Source: Campanula takesimana (Eukaryota > Streptophyta > Magnoliopsida > Asterales > Campanulaceae). Taken from it: a DNA stretch of 64,000 nt. Shown in pieces: positions 49,232 through 59,593 of the stretch. The notes under the pieces are model-generated. The model made no database searches, was not told where the DNA came from, and worked only from the letters and a program-made list of their open reading frames with translations. The position numbers and the translations under genes are program-made. Numbering within the stretch: position 1 is the stretch's first letter; each line of letters begins with the position of its first letter. The stretch covers positions 124,001-188,000 of the forward strand of contig JAOWBW010001628.1 in the NCBI GenBank assembly GCA_026119855.1, in the 5' to 3' direction.

Positions 49232-49750
49232 CCATCACCTTACTACAGCCATTACCTTCACCACTACCATTGCCATCACCACCACCCGCCACTCCCACCA
49301 CCACAATCACCATCACATTATCGCTACCTCCACCACCAATAACCGCCACCACCACCACCATTTTTGCCACAGTCGTCATCACCATCACCGCCACTACCAA
49401 CACCACCACTACCAACACCACCATCACCAACACCATCTCAATCCTACCACCACCATGTCAGTGGTGGTAGGTTTATGATGGTGGTGGTGGTGGTGGTTTT
49501 GGTATGGTGGACGGTGGATCTGTTGGATGCAAAAAACAAAAAAAGTTGTATGCAAAAAGAAAAGATTTGAGTCAGCAAGTTTCCTAATTCCGATATTACC
49601 CTTCAGATATGGTCACATGCAATGCATATGATTAGATAACGAAAAAAATAACGGAGTTAGTGAAAATGACTAGCGATGCAAAAAAATATTTGGATGTGTT
49701 GGTTACAAAAAATGACCGAGTGATCAAATTCAAAAAAAGTGAATTGAGTA
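49232..49750. mobile_element. Foldback element, copy 4, left arm truncated
   Basis: The right arm and core match copies 1-3. The left outer arm is gone: sequence equivalent to 30270 (gtaccaattac) joins directly to CACC-rich core sequence equivalent to about 31090. Confidence 0.7.
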
Positions 49751-50118
49751 TTTTATTTTATTTTGCATTTTTTTTCAAAAAAAAAATATAACTTTGATAT
49801 ACATCACAAGATATGCAAAGGCATAAAAGTACAAAACAAAAATGTTTGACCTTCAAATGTAGACTCTTAATGTGGAAAAGAGGGAGTATATCAAACAAAA
49901 TTAAACTAACATACAATCAAGCCAGATCTTAATTCCACAAATAATCAAATGTAAGTACATATAATGGAATGGCAGTATTTGAGAATCTGTTCAAGGAAAT
50001 CAACTGCACCCTTGTGAATGCTAGACAATAACAACAGAAGTACCTGAAAAATCTGTTCAAGGAAACAAATTGCGCCCGTGTGAATACAAGACAAAAATAA
50101 AACAACTTGATACCAATT

Positions 50119-50899
50119 GACGAAAATTAAAGATTTCAGGTAAAGCTACAAACTTTCACTCAACACAATAAAGCGACCTGAAAATGGGTTTCACACGAAG
50201 CAATTCTATCTTATAAACCCACACGCACATAAATACAAGCCTCACCGCTAACATCTTTATAGATTAACACATCCAACACGCTACAAGTAGAATACGATGA
50301 CACTTGTGATACACCGTAAACACGTATTCTTAACACGATTATTATCTTTCATGCACCATGACAAGTCTTGCTTTTCAGGATGAGCTGTCAAACCAACCCA
50401 GCTGCCTGGTCAATATCAGAAATAAGATAGGCCGGCAAACCGGAGACGGACTGCGGAAAGATACACAGACACAGACATCGAGGGGCACATGTGGGAACAT
50501 CTCTACTGACGAACCATTTCAATAGTACGGGTGCTGGCGGGGCGAAACTGTGAACTTTGAGGAGTGGAATCTCTGAACTGGGAGTTGAATTCACTTTTCA
50601 TAGTGGTTTTGATTTGAAAAAGGAGCACCGGCCGAGCGCCCTGAATGAATAAAAAATTGTCATGGTGCATGAAAGATAATAATCGTGTTAAGAATACGTG
50701 TTTACGGTGTATCACAAGTGTCATCGTATTCTACTTGTAGCGTGTTAGATGGTTAATCTATAAAGAGGTTAGCGGTGAGGCTTGTATTAATGTGTGTGTG
50801 GGTGTATAAGATAGCATTGCTTCTTGTGAAACTCATTTTCAGGTCACTTTATTGTGTTGAGTGAAAGTTTGTAGCTTTACTGAAATCTTTAATCTTCGT
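50119..50899. repeat. Large palindrome: inverted duplicate of the copy D promoter/5' region
   Basis: The left arm 50119-50363 and right arm 50658-50899 are inverted copies of ~243 bp with few differences. They are separated by a 294-bp unrelated spacer. The left arm is the normal promoter and upstream part of copy D; compare the same sequence, without an inverted mate, at 38390-38630 and 45720-45950. The inverted arm brings a second, opposite-facing copy of the TATA-like GTATAAGATAG (about 50800). Confidence 0.9.
50364..50657 (-). pseudogene. GC-rich gene-like fragment in the palindrome spacer
   Basis: This stretch is clearly richer in G+C than its surroundings and has no match elsewhere in the window. 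On the minus strand, one part reads MKSEFNSQFRDSTPQSSQFR. Another, after an acceptor-like CTTTCCGCAG, reads SVSGLPAYLISDIDQAAGLV and a stop. It looks like a captured piece of an unidentified host gene, but a filler of other origin is possible. Confidence 0.4.
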
Positions 50900-51324
50900 T
50901 AGGGCTGTAAACGAGCTGAGTCAAGCTTTGGGGTGTCGAACTAGAGCTCACTTGTTTGTTTGAACTCGAGTCGAATCAAACTCGCGAGCTGTTCGCGAAC
51001 AACTCGAGCCGATATCGAACTCTAGTTTTAACGAGTCGAGCTCGAGCTTAGGCTTTTTTCTGTAAAAATGTGTTCTTAAAGAGCTTATCGAGTCGAGTTC
51101 GAGCTTATCGAGTTGAGTTCGAGTCGGTCGAAAACAAAAAATCAAGTTAAACGAGCTTATCGAACCGAACTCGAGCTCTTAATGAGTTAAACGAGTCGAA
51201 CACGGTTGGCTCGATAACGAAACGAGCTTAACAATCGGTTCGAGCTCGAGTCGAGTTACAACTCGAGCTCACTCGAGTTTTCACGAGCCGAGCTCGAGCC
51301 AGCTCGAATCGTATAACAGCCCTA
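50900..51324. mobile_element. hAT-type MITE with CTCGAG-rich body
   Basis: Ends TAGGGCTGT / ACAGCCCTA. The interior is dense in CGAGC, CTCGAG and GTCGAG words, with short inverted copies throughout. This matches a widespread plant non-autonomous hAT type. No convincing 8-bp duplication is visible (ATCTTCGT versus CTTATGTT), and it abuts the right arm of the palindrome exactly. Confidence 0.75.
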
Positions 51325-51732
51325 CTTATGTTGATGAGTTTCACCAAAGGATGAGTGCCACTTATATGGCATTTCTAAGTTATAAATGTTTTCAGTAATT
51401 ATCTTCAAACAAGCTTCATCAACTCAAACTAGGTCAGTTCCTATTTTAGGTTTGGCAGAATAGTAGAAACAAAATAAATTAGAAGGGAACCATCTCTTAT
51501 TCTCTTTCCATTTTAGCACTTCTGATGTAAAACTAGAGTAAATCAGGTTCTATTCACGTTGGCAGCAGATTAAGTATAACTCCCTCCGTTTCACGAGATG
51601 GGTCCACTATCCTTTTTGGGACATTTCATTTAAAGAGTGCAACTATAAGGAAGCTACAAACAAAAAAAAAAAAGAAATTACTCTTAAAGTTTTCCGTTCA
51701 TGCTCAAACTATGATAGTTTCCTTGCAAATAT

Positions 51733-52418
51733 TTTTTGGATTTGAACAATCACCCAGCTCATATTTTTGCAACCAACACATCCACCTCTTCTTCTTCTTC
51801 TTTTTATTTTTTTTTTGCGTCTGAAGTCATTTTCACCAGCTCCATCAAGTTTTCTTTCCTTTTCCAGTCATGTCCATTGCATGTGACCATATTTTAAAGG
51901 GTAAAACGGTAAATTTGTTGACCCAATCTTTTATTTTTGCATCCCACTTTTTTTTCATCCAACACAATCATCTTTTTCTTTGCACCAACATATGCCACCC
52001 TCCATCTCCCCCTCCTTCTCACCACCAACTCCACCACCGGTACCACCACCCACAAATTCTCCACCACCCGCCACCCCACCACCACAACCACAATCACTGC
52101 CACCGCCACAGCCATCATCACCACCACCATCACTAACACCATCTCAACCCTACCACCATATCGCTGGTGGTAGGTTTATGATAGTGGTGGTGATGGTAAG
52201 GCTGTGATGGTGGTTTTGATGTGGTTGTGGCGGTGTTTAAATAATGGAGGTAGTGGTGGCGCAGATGATGATGGTGGTGATGGCGGTAGTAGGGTGGTGG
52301 TGGATTTGATGGGTTGTAGTGAGGAAGGGGGATGATGGAGGGTGGATGTGCTGGATGCAAACAATAGAAAAGAGTTGGGTGAGCAAGTTTCCTATATTAC
52401 CCTTCAAATATGGTCACA
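51733..52418. mobile_element. Foldback element, copy 5, right end truncated
   Basis: The left arm and core match copies 1-3, with the core meeting at about 52165. The right arm stops after 'atatggtcac', where the 52419 palindrome begins. Confidence 0.7.
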
Positions 52419-52555
52419 AGTGTCACCGTATTCTACTTGAGAGTAGCGTGCTGGATGGGTTAATCTATAAAAAAGTTAGCATTGCTTTTTATAGATTAAC
52501 TCATCCAACACGCTACTCTCAAGTAGAATACATTGACACTTGTGATACACCGTAA
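52419..52555. repeat. Short palindrome from the same upstream sequence
   Basis: 52420-52478 (caagtgtcaccgtattctac...) is the inverted copy of 52488-52545 (...gtagaatacattgacacttg), with a ~10-bp loop. It uses the same upstream segment that is inverted at 50.1-50.9 kb. Confidence 0.85.
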
Positions 52556-53162
52556 ACATGTATTCTTAACACGATTATTATCTTTCATGCATCATGACAC
52601 TTGTGTTGATGAGTTTCACCAAAGGATGAGATGCCACTAATTTGGCATTTCTAGGTTATAAATGTTTTCAGTAATTATCTTCAAACAAGCTTCATCAACG
52701 CAAACTAGCTCAGTTCCTATTTTTGGTTTGGCAGAATAATAGAAACAAAATAAATTAGTAGGGAACCATCTCTTATTCTCTTTCCATTTTAGCACATCTG
52801 ATGTAAAATTAGAGTAAATCAGGTTCATAAATCCAGGAAATCATAAAGTCTCCTAAAAAGCCTTATATCATGTATGAAATTATCTTAATCTAAAAAAAAA
52901 AAAATCTCTTCCTATGCACCTTTTTAGTTGTCATACATTGAAATCAGAATAGCTATACTCAAGCAAATTTAGTATTGCATTACTTCACAGAACACTGGTT
53001 ACTTAGTGAAATACTCCCTACGTTCTATGATAATTGTCATTCCTTTTTTGTCCATCCTAAAATAAATGTCGCATTTCTAAATAAGAAAATATTGCTAGTG
53101 CAATATATTACAATGATACAAGCAATGTGCAAACAAGTTAAGAAAATATTGTCATTCCTAAA

Positions 53163-54170
53163 TTTTATTCCATTGAATCGTTTCACGTCCTACATATCCC
53201 TAAATTCTATCCAGTTCCCCTATAAATAGTATGGTCATCCTCACCCTCATAGCAGCCCATAATATTATTTTTATAGGAAAAAGAACGAACTATATGATTC
53301 CCAAAACTGATGGACAAGATGCCCATCACCAGAGAAAAAGAAAATACTTAGACCATACAATAAACTATAGCAGCACTCCAATCCATCTGCAAATCATTAT
53401 GTGATAGGCCTTTGAAAGCACCATTAGCATACACCCACAGAGAAGCTAAAGCAACCACTTCCCCACAAGAGAGGTTTCGATAAACAGTGAATATCCAAAT
53501 ACAACAACAACAACAACAAAGCCTTAGTCCCAAAATAATTTGGGGTCGGCTAACATGAATCCTCATATGTCATCGTGAATATCCAAATACACCAACAAAT
53601 TGCAATGACACCACAATCCCACAAACGTCTCGCATCTCCTTCTTTGCCAAATCCTCTTAACTGAATTTAAAGTAATGAAGAAATGGAAACTCTAGCCCAC
53701 ACTCACAATCAAGCAAAATATGATGCTTGCTTAAAGGGTCATATGGAGGAACCTGGGAAAGGGAAACTCTAGCCCACACTCACAATCAAGCAAAATATGA
53801 TGCTTGCTTAAAAGGGTCATAGGATGCGCTACATTATGTTGAGCATTACACATCTGCTAAGGCAATGTGGAAAAGGATGAGATTGGATTTCGGTAAGAGC
53901 TCAACTACCACACTTAAGGGTCTCATACTGAAGTTTCCATGATCCAGGAACTCTTAAGACTTGAAGAGATGGAGTCGAGTTCTGATTAGGTTATTCGATA
54001 TCAATTAGAGATCAAACAGTTGTAATTAGGTATCAAAGAATATTGCTCTTTAAGGATATTTTAGGCTATTATGATTATCTTATTAGCGTACTATCTAACA
54101 TAGCCCAAGTAAAATTGTTTTGGTTACCACAAAAAATACTGATTTTAATATTTCTTACTTGATTCATCCT
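53163..54170. repeat. Duplicate of spacer 40095-40720
   Basis: Long matches (for example ccctataaatagt, aagcaaccacttccccacaa, gtttccatgatccaggaactc) show that this is the array spacer again. It has extra insertions, including a direct 70-bp duplication (about 53693-53760 and 53765-53820) and the SINE tail. Confidence 0.75.
53504..53574 (-). mobile_element. 5'-truncated Au-type SINE (3' end)
   Basis: It contains CAACAACAACAACAAAGCC...TTAGTCCCAAAATAATTTGG, then GGTCGGCTAACATGAATCC, the well-known plant Au-SINE 3' sequence. It is flanked by a 17-bp direct repeat GTGAATATCCAAATACA (53487-53503 and 53575-53591), the target duplication. Confidence 0.85.
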
Positions 54171-55371
54171 AATAGAAGAGGTGAGTATTCATTCTTAGGT
54201 CGTTAAAGAAAACTGTATCACAAATTAACTACATTAACCTTCATTTCCCCACCTGGTTGAATTCAAATGACAAATATTGTCACCTAATTTGAATTCAAAT
54301 GTTTTTAGGGACAATTTAGAAACTTAGTAGATTTTGAATCATTTTCTTAGTTTGGGTATATAGTCAAACGTTACTCTTCTATTGAGAGAAAGGTAGAATG
54401 CAAATATAACACAGATCCTTACTACAGATAGATCCCCTCCAACAGAGATCGTTACTAGCTTATCTAACCAATGTATCCCTCCTTCCGCCGGAAGTATATG
54501 GGAAGATATAACATACAGGGCCTCACTATACAATCTGAAAGGTTGTTCCTGTGTTTGGAATATCAGCTGGTCGGATATAATCCTGCTTATGGCATGTAGA
54601 ATCAAATCAACAATTACGAGTAATATGTCAGTGCCTACCGACAAGGTTGTTTCGACTAATATAAGCAACTATACATCAAAATTGAGAATTTAACCAACAC
54701 CTAAAAAGAACATGATTCGAAAATGTGGAGGAAGAGTCATGAATATTTGATGCATACCTGTATTTGCCAACACATCTTTAAGATAGTGTTTTTCGATTGA
54801 GCTCAAGAGCCCATCAGCCTAAAGAAGAAACCAAGCATACATTTGTACTGTAACAAACATGACTTATAAGGGAGGTATAAGAATCAACAGCAAGGAAAAG
54901 AAAGACAACCTAACTATAGGAGTAGCATAACTATTAGGATCTGCGATGGTGCAAATCAAGCCCCTAAAAAGAAATTCAGTAGGATGACTTATGTAAGCAT
55001 GCTCATAAGTTTGGAATAAGTCTCAATGGGTTGGGTTGAGCAAGTTGAGGGAGTGTGACAAGAAGTAATAAATTCTTTTGGGGAAGAAGAACCCTCACAT
55101 ACTTTGGCTTGGCCTTTGTGTCAAGAAACAGAATTCTTTTGGATGTCTTGTTCTTCAAACACCAGTTATTTCTTGGACATTTTGCAAGTTGCGGTATTAT
55201 CTTTCTAATAAAAGAATACAGCCAGGTCTAAGCATCACGCACATAGTAAAGAATCATAACAATGTCACTGGAGCTACACCGAGATAAAAACAGCCTTCAT
55301 GGTATACTCCATCAAACAAGTTCCAATTAAACGTCAGTTGTCTTACAGCCTCTTCCTTCAATTAATTAGTA
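54171..55371. other. Region downstream of copy E, no clear gene
   Basis: It contains one stretch at about 54764-54818 that reads ADGLLSSIEKHYLKDVLANT on the minus strand between AG and GT, possibly an exon remnant. The remainder has no supported frame. Confidence 0.35.
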
Positions 55372-55618
55372 CTCCCTCCGTCCCAGAATAAATGTCACAG
55401 TTGACAAGTCAACATTTTAAGCTTTCTGTTATGTTTCCTATATTGCCCCCAATCTTTTCATATTTTTCTGAATTTCAGATTACATCCAAATGAAAACTTT
55501 TCTTAAGAAAGGATAGTTTAGGGCGATCACCAAACTTTATATCCTATTTATAGAACTGTGGCATTTTTTCGTACATACTAAAAACGGAAAATGCGACATT
55601 ATTCCGGGGCGGAGGGAG
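55372..55618. mobile_element. Stowaway MITE cutting exon 3 of copy E
   Basis: It begins CTCCCTCCGTCCC and ends GGGGCGGAGGGAG, flanked by TA, 247 bp. It lies directly after the last recognisable codons of the exon 3 remnant. Confidence 0.88.
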
Positions 55619-56123
55619 TAATATTTTTCCTTGCAGCTGGCGTGTAGCCATTCAAAATTCTAATGGAAGCTTGTAAGTTACCATTTTCCAACATCCTAGA
55701 CCACAATGTACGTTGTTGAAAGCATATTTTTCTGTTACAAGATTGGAAGTGTCTTTTTCTTATAGAAGGCAAGGACATAGCTGTCCTCGGAACCCCAGAA
55801 ATCCCGAGACAAAATTCAAAAGCACAGGTCAAACGCTGACAGTTTTGGTCTTTCTAAATGACTCAATTCAATTAGACATAACAATCAACAGCCAAACCAA
55901 TGGCAACTAAGTGTCAACTACAACATAGCTGCAAACAAACAGACTCTTCGCATGCAGCAAACAGATCTAGTTTGAAGCAATTTACAACTAAGTAAGAAAA
56001 TAAACTCCTCAAAGGAAACTCTTACATAAACATCACCCTAGCCACTTCAGCAGCTCCATCTGGAAACTTCAACAAGAAAACTGTAATGCTACTTTCGGGA
56101 TCAAAGTTCAAATATGATGTCAT
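55619..56123 (-). pseudogene. Diverged F-box-like relic, copy E
   Basis: Exon 1 (56026-56123) keeps the length (98 nt), phase and pattern of the array genes: MTSYLNFDPESSITVFLL, then FPDGAAEVARVM. Exon 2 is not found. At 55625-55735 the start of exon 3 survives as TLWSRMLENGNLQASIRILN, compared with PLWSRMLDNDEVQAYINNF in copy A. A Stowaway MITE interrupts it. It is far more diverged than A-D, so it probably predates the recent amplification. Confidence 0.65.
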
Positions 56124-57180
56124 CTTCTCTTCTTGCTGAAATGGTAAAAGAAATTCGAGCCAAAGTAGCAATGAGTAAGACAAAAACAAACAAAATTTCA
56201 TAAACCTTACTAGAAATCTTAAGCTCTTTACTGGTTTGCAACTGACAGATTAATTTAGATACAATTATAGCAACTTAGGTCAAGATATTCTTAGCTCTGT
56301 AACATTAAAAATACTGGGAAATCAATCAAATAAAAACAAGTAAAACCCTCTAGTTAAACCCTAACTTTGACAAAACTGGAAATATAATTGAAACAGAGAA
56401 TTCATCAAAAGAATAAATCTAATCGATCTTTTAAGCCATTAATTTGAGGAGAATTCAAAAGGAATGAATTTACCATTTTTTAATCGTTAACAGCTACACG
56501 AGCAGATTAATTATGAAATCTCCCGGAACTCAACAGAAATAAAATAAAATAAAATACTTAAGCTGAATAACATTTTCTTGAACTACCGAATTCGAAGAAA
56601 TTCACATAGTATAATGGAATACAATACCTGCCGAATTTGGTAAAATCGTTCACTTCTGATGATTAAAAGTTTGGGGATTGTTTGAAGTAGTGTTTGAGTA
56701 GGCCGACAAAGTTTTTGACAAAAAACGTGACGCTAATTTCAATTTTTTTTTGTTGTTTTGTGGAAAAATAAGGCAGCACACCAAGAACGTGAAGTAAGAG
56801 CAACTCCAAGCACGCCATAAATGGCGCCATTTCAAAAAAACGCCCAATTTCCATTTCCAACCCATTCTTATTTTTCAAAACATCAATTTTTGGAACACAA
56901 AATAAGATCACAAAATCTTGCATATAAATGAGGTCGCAATATATTTATTGGTTGCATCGATAATGGACCCGTCACACTCTAATTAAAAACACAAATAACA
57001 TCATTACATTTAGGATTTTGTGAGTAAGTTTTTATAATTTTTTGTGCCCCTAGTATTATTCTTTTCAAAAAAATTAAAAATACTAGTACTGTTGTTCACG
57101 CCCGTAAACTTATTCAGGGAAATCTCAGGAAAAGGGCGTTTTACATTTGTCTTAGCTTAAAATGTGCTTTCCGTATGCGG
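56124..57180. other. Upstream region of copy E, no other gene seen
   Basis: A donor-like GGCAG/GTATTG at about 56628 suggests a 5' exon for copy E. Frames at 56650-56923 overlap AT-rich DNA and show no family resemblance. Confidence 0.4.
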
Positions 57181-57189
57181 AGTGACATT

Positions 57190-57770
57190 TTTGTAAATAA
57201 GCGGAATGTTATTACAAGGCGCGGTGGCATTTATGCAAATAACTGGAACTTACAAAAACTCACCAGACAATTTTTTACAATGTATGAGGCTTTATGCAGT
57301 ACTACAGGAGACATTTTTTAATACTATGACAGGCACTTGTTTTAGAACTTAGAAAAACTCGCTTGACACTCACAAAAACTCACCAGACATTTTTTTATAT
57401 TGTGGGAGGCATTCTTCAATATTACATGAGGCACTTTTTAACACTAGGGCATACACTTGTTTTGAAAATTTTAAAAACCCACCAAAGACTTGTTGGCAAT
57501 TTAAGGGCATTTTTCAATAATCCAATAGGCACTTTGTAATACTAAGATGGACAACCATAACACTACCTCAAAAAGTGTCTCTTTGAATGTATAAAAGTGT
57601 CTGCTTGAATATTTATAATTGTAATATTACAACAAACACTTTGTAATATTAGAGCAGGCACATCATAATATTAAAGAAGGTAATTGGAAAAAACATGTTG
57701 TAATATTACAACAAGCACTTTGTAATATTATTGTATGCTAATAACTTAACAAAAAGTATGACTTTTATTT
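57190..57770. repeat. Diverged tandem repeat, unit about 110-150 bp
   Basis: Related blocks recur near 57250, 57370, 57470 and 57600-57720. They share 'acaaaaactcaccagacatttttt', 'aggcactttgtaatatta' and 'ggcacttgttttgaaa' type phrases. Units are too diverged to define exactly by eye. Confidence 0.45.
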
Positions 57771-58173
57771 ACAAACGTGACTCTAATGGTCAAATTATTC
57801 CACTTTTCCCCTGAATCTTAGCAGAAGTTAAAAAACTAATTAAAAATTATGCTTTTATATATTTATTATTGTATAAAAAATGTTATATAAAAACTGGTTC
57901 AATAAAAACAATATCCTCCCTCTTCCTTTCCCCCTCTCCTCCCCTCACCTCCCTTTCTCCCACCCATCCACAACCCCACCGGTCAAAATTCCTTCCGAAC
58001 CAACTCCCTTGTCCCCCTCATCTCTAATCTTCACGCCACCTCCCCCTTCTTCACCCCACCGAGCAACAACATGCCAACAACACTCAAATCTGCCCTACTG
58101 AGTCTCCTCCGTCACCACTACAAAAAAAAAAAAAAAAAAAAAAAAAATCTCTCTTTCTGCTTCTTTGAGAATT

Positions 58174-59581
58174 GGGCAAATTGCAATTTAGTTACCTGAG
58201 TTTACACGATGTTTCAATTGGTTCCTGAATCTGTTTTTCGACAAATTGGTTACTCGAGTTTGTCATTTAGTTGCAATGTGGTATAAAAATGGATGGATTG
58301 TTAGTTTTTTAATGAAAATTGATGGAAAATCTAACAAGTTTATTTTATAATTGCAAAGTGCACCCTCCAACTCAACTTATTCACATTTTTACCCCATAAT
58401 AAAAATTTTGTAACATCTAAAGACATTAATTAATAAACCTAAAAATTATAATTGTTTGTTTTAGAAAAACTTGAGCCCAAAAAAACAAAATGGTTTCATT
58501 TTAAAGCCAAGCCTCACCCTCGGTGGGCGCTAGGGTTCGATCCCTCTCCTCGCCCCCTTCTAGCGTGGACATAGTCAAAAAATAAAATAAAATAAAAATC
58601 AACCATTAAAATTTTACCAAAAAAGTTTAACTCAAACGGTATCCAGTATTCCATTTCTATATGAAAAGTTAGGGGTTCAATCTCCTTTAAGTGCACTCTT
58701 ATACTTGAGGCATTAATTAATAAAATACCCAATTCAAATTTTATTTTATTTTTAAAAAGTATTTGGTAATAATTTTTGGGATGAATAATACTCGTAATTT
58801 TCTTGCCATAAACAGTCATTGAAATTTTCTTTTGCAGATTGCCAAAAATTAAAAAAATAAAAAACAATAAAAAAAGTTCAAATTTTAGCCCCACAATTTA
58901 TTTTTTCTCTGTGTCTATCATCTTTATTTCAATCATTAAAATAAACAATAATAGGCCATGTTGGTAAGTAACTGTGTATGTGTTGTGGCGGTAAGAGAAT
59001 ATATGGGGGAGACAGCCGGTGGAGGTTGCTGCCCGCCGATGGATCTGTTCCGGTCCGAGTCCATGCAACTGGTTCAACTCATTGCAACTGGTTCAACTCA
59101 TCATCCCCATCGAGTCCGCTCACTTGACCATCTCTTACCTCGGCGATATTGGCCTCATTCAATTCAAAGATGTAATTAAAATTAGTATTTTTATGAATGA
59201 TATGTATTTTTCATAAGTTAAATAAAATTATTATTTTATGATAGATATCATAATTTTTATAATTTTGATGTAATAAATAAAATGAAAATGACTGAAATAC
59301 TCATCTTTGGACATATGGATGCAAATTATGTTAGTTTTTAAACATTCGTTAGGAGTTAGGGGGTGAAGTGGAAAATTTTAAATTGTAGGGTTAACCATTG
59401 CAATTTTGAAAGAAGCTCGTTAGGTTTTTCATCCACTTTTGTTAGTTTTTAAACGATCCATCCATTTTTATACCACATTGCAACTAAATGACAAACTTGA
59501 GTAACCAATTTGTCGAAAAATCGATTCAGGAACCAATGGAAACATCGTGTAAAACTCAGGTAACTAAATTGCAATTTTCCC
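58174..59581 (+). mobile_element. Pack-MULE (Mutator-like, non-autonomous, 1408 bp)
   Basis: Terminal inverted repeats of roughly 140 bp (GGGCAAATTGCAATTTAG... / ...TAAATTGCAATTTTCCC) are flanked by an exact 9-bp duplication TTGAGAATT (58165-58173 and 59582-59590), diagnostic of Mutator-like elements. No transposase is present. The interior holds a V-ATPase gene fragment and possible SINE-like pieces at 58505-58720. Confidence 0.93.
59003..59175 (+). pseudogene. V-ATPase subunit a N-terminal exon captured in the MULE
   Basis: The ATG at 59003 begins MGETAGGGCCPPMDLFRSES, then MQLVQLI. After a shift it continues IIPIESAHLTISYLGDIGL and IQFKDV. This is the cytosolic N-terminus of the plant vacuolar H+-ATPase subunit a (VHA-a family), which includes CCPPMDL(M/F)RSE and ESAHLT(V/I)SYLGDLG. 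A 19-bp direct duplication (caactggttcaactcattg, repeated from about 59067) breaks the frame. It is a relic carried by the transposon, though it could be transcribed. Confidence 0.9.
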
Positions 59582-59593
59582 TTGAGAATTTAG

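Larger units (their letters stand above)
51325..53162. repeat. Mosaic of partial array units
   Basis: Pieces in order: upstream sequence like 45957-46165 (51325-51550); 5'-intron sequence like 30605 onwards with a foldback copy (51550-52418); a short inverted repeat (52419-52555); upstream sequence like 45865-46340 (52490-53010); and the start of the upstream Stowaway (53011-53150). No coding exon is included. The junctions at 51550 and 52418 are abrupt. Confidence 0.65.

Noticed and set aside
50948..51145. Charged frame (Glu/Leu/Ser-rich)
   Set aside because: It is a by-product of repeated CTCGAG/GTCGAG words in the hAT MITE.
54339..54668. 109-codon minus-strand frame downstream of copy E
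   Set aside because: No recognisable domain, AT-rich, and not conserved in the other array units.
56650..56923. Two overlapping minus-strand frames and a GAGCAACTCCAAGCACGCC start like a Harbinger MITE
   Set aside because: No family resemblance for the frames, and no matching second inverted end for a MITE.
57880..58101. Pro/Ser-rich frame
   Set aside because: It arises from a CT-rich tract ending in a poly(A) run; there is no domain and no splice evidence.
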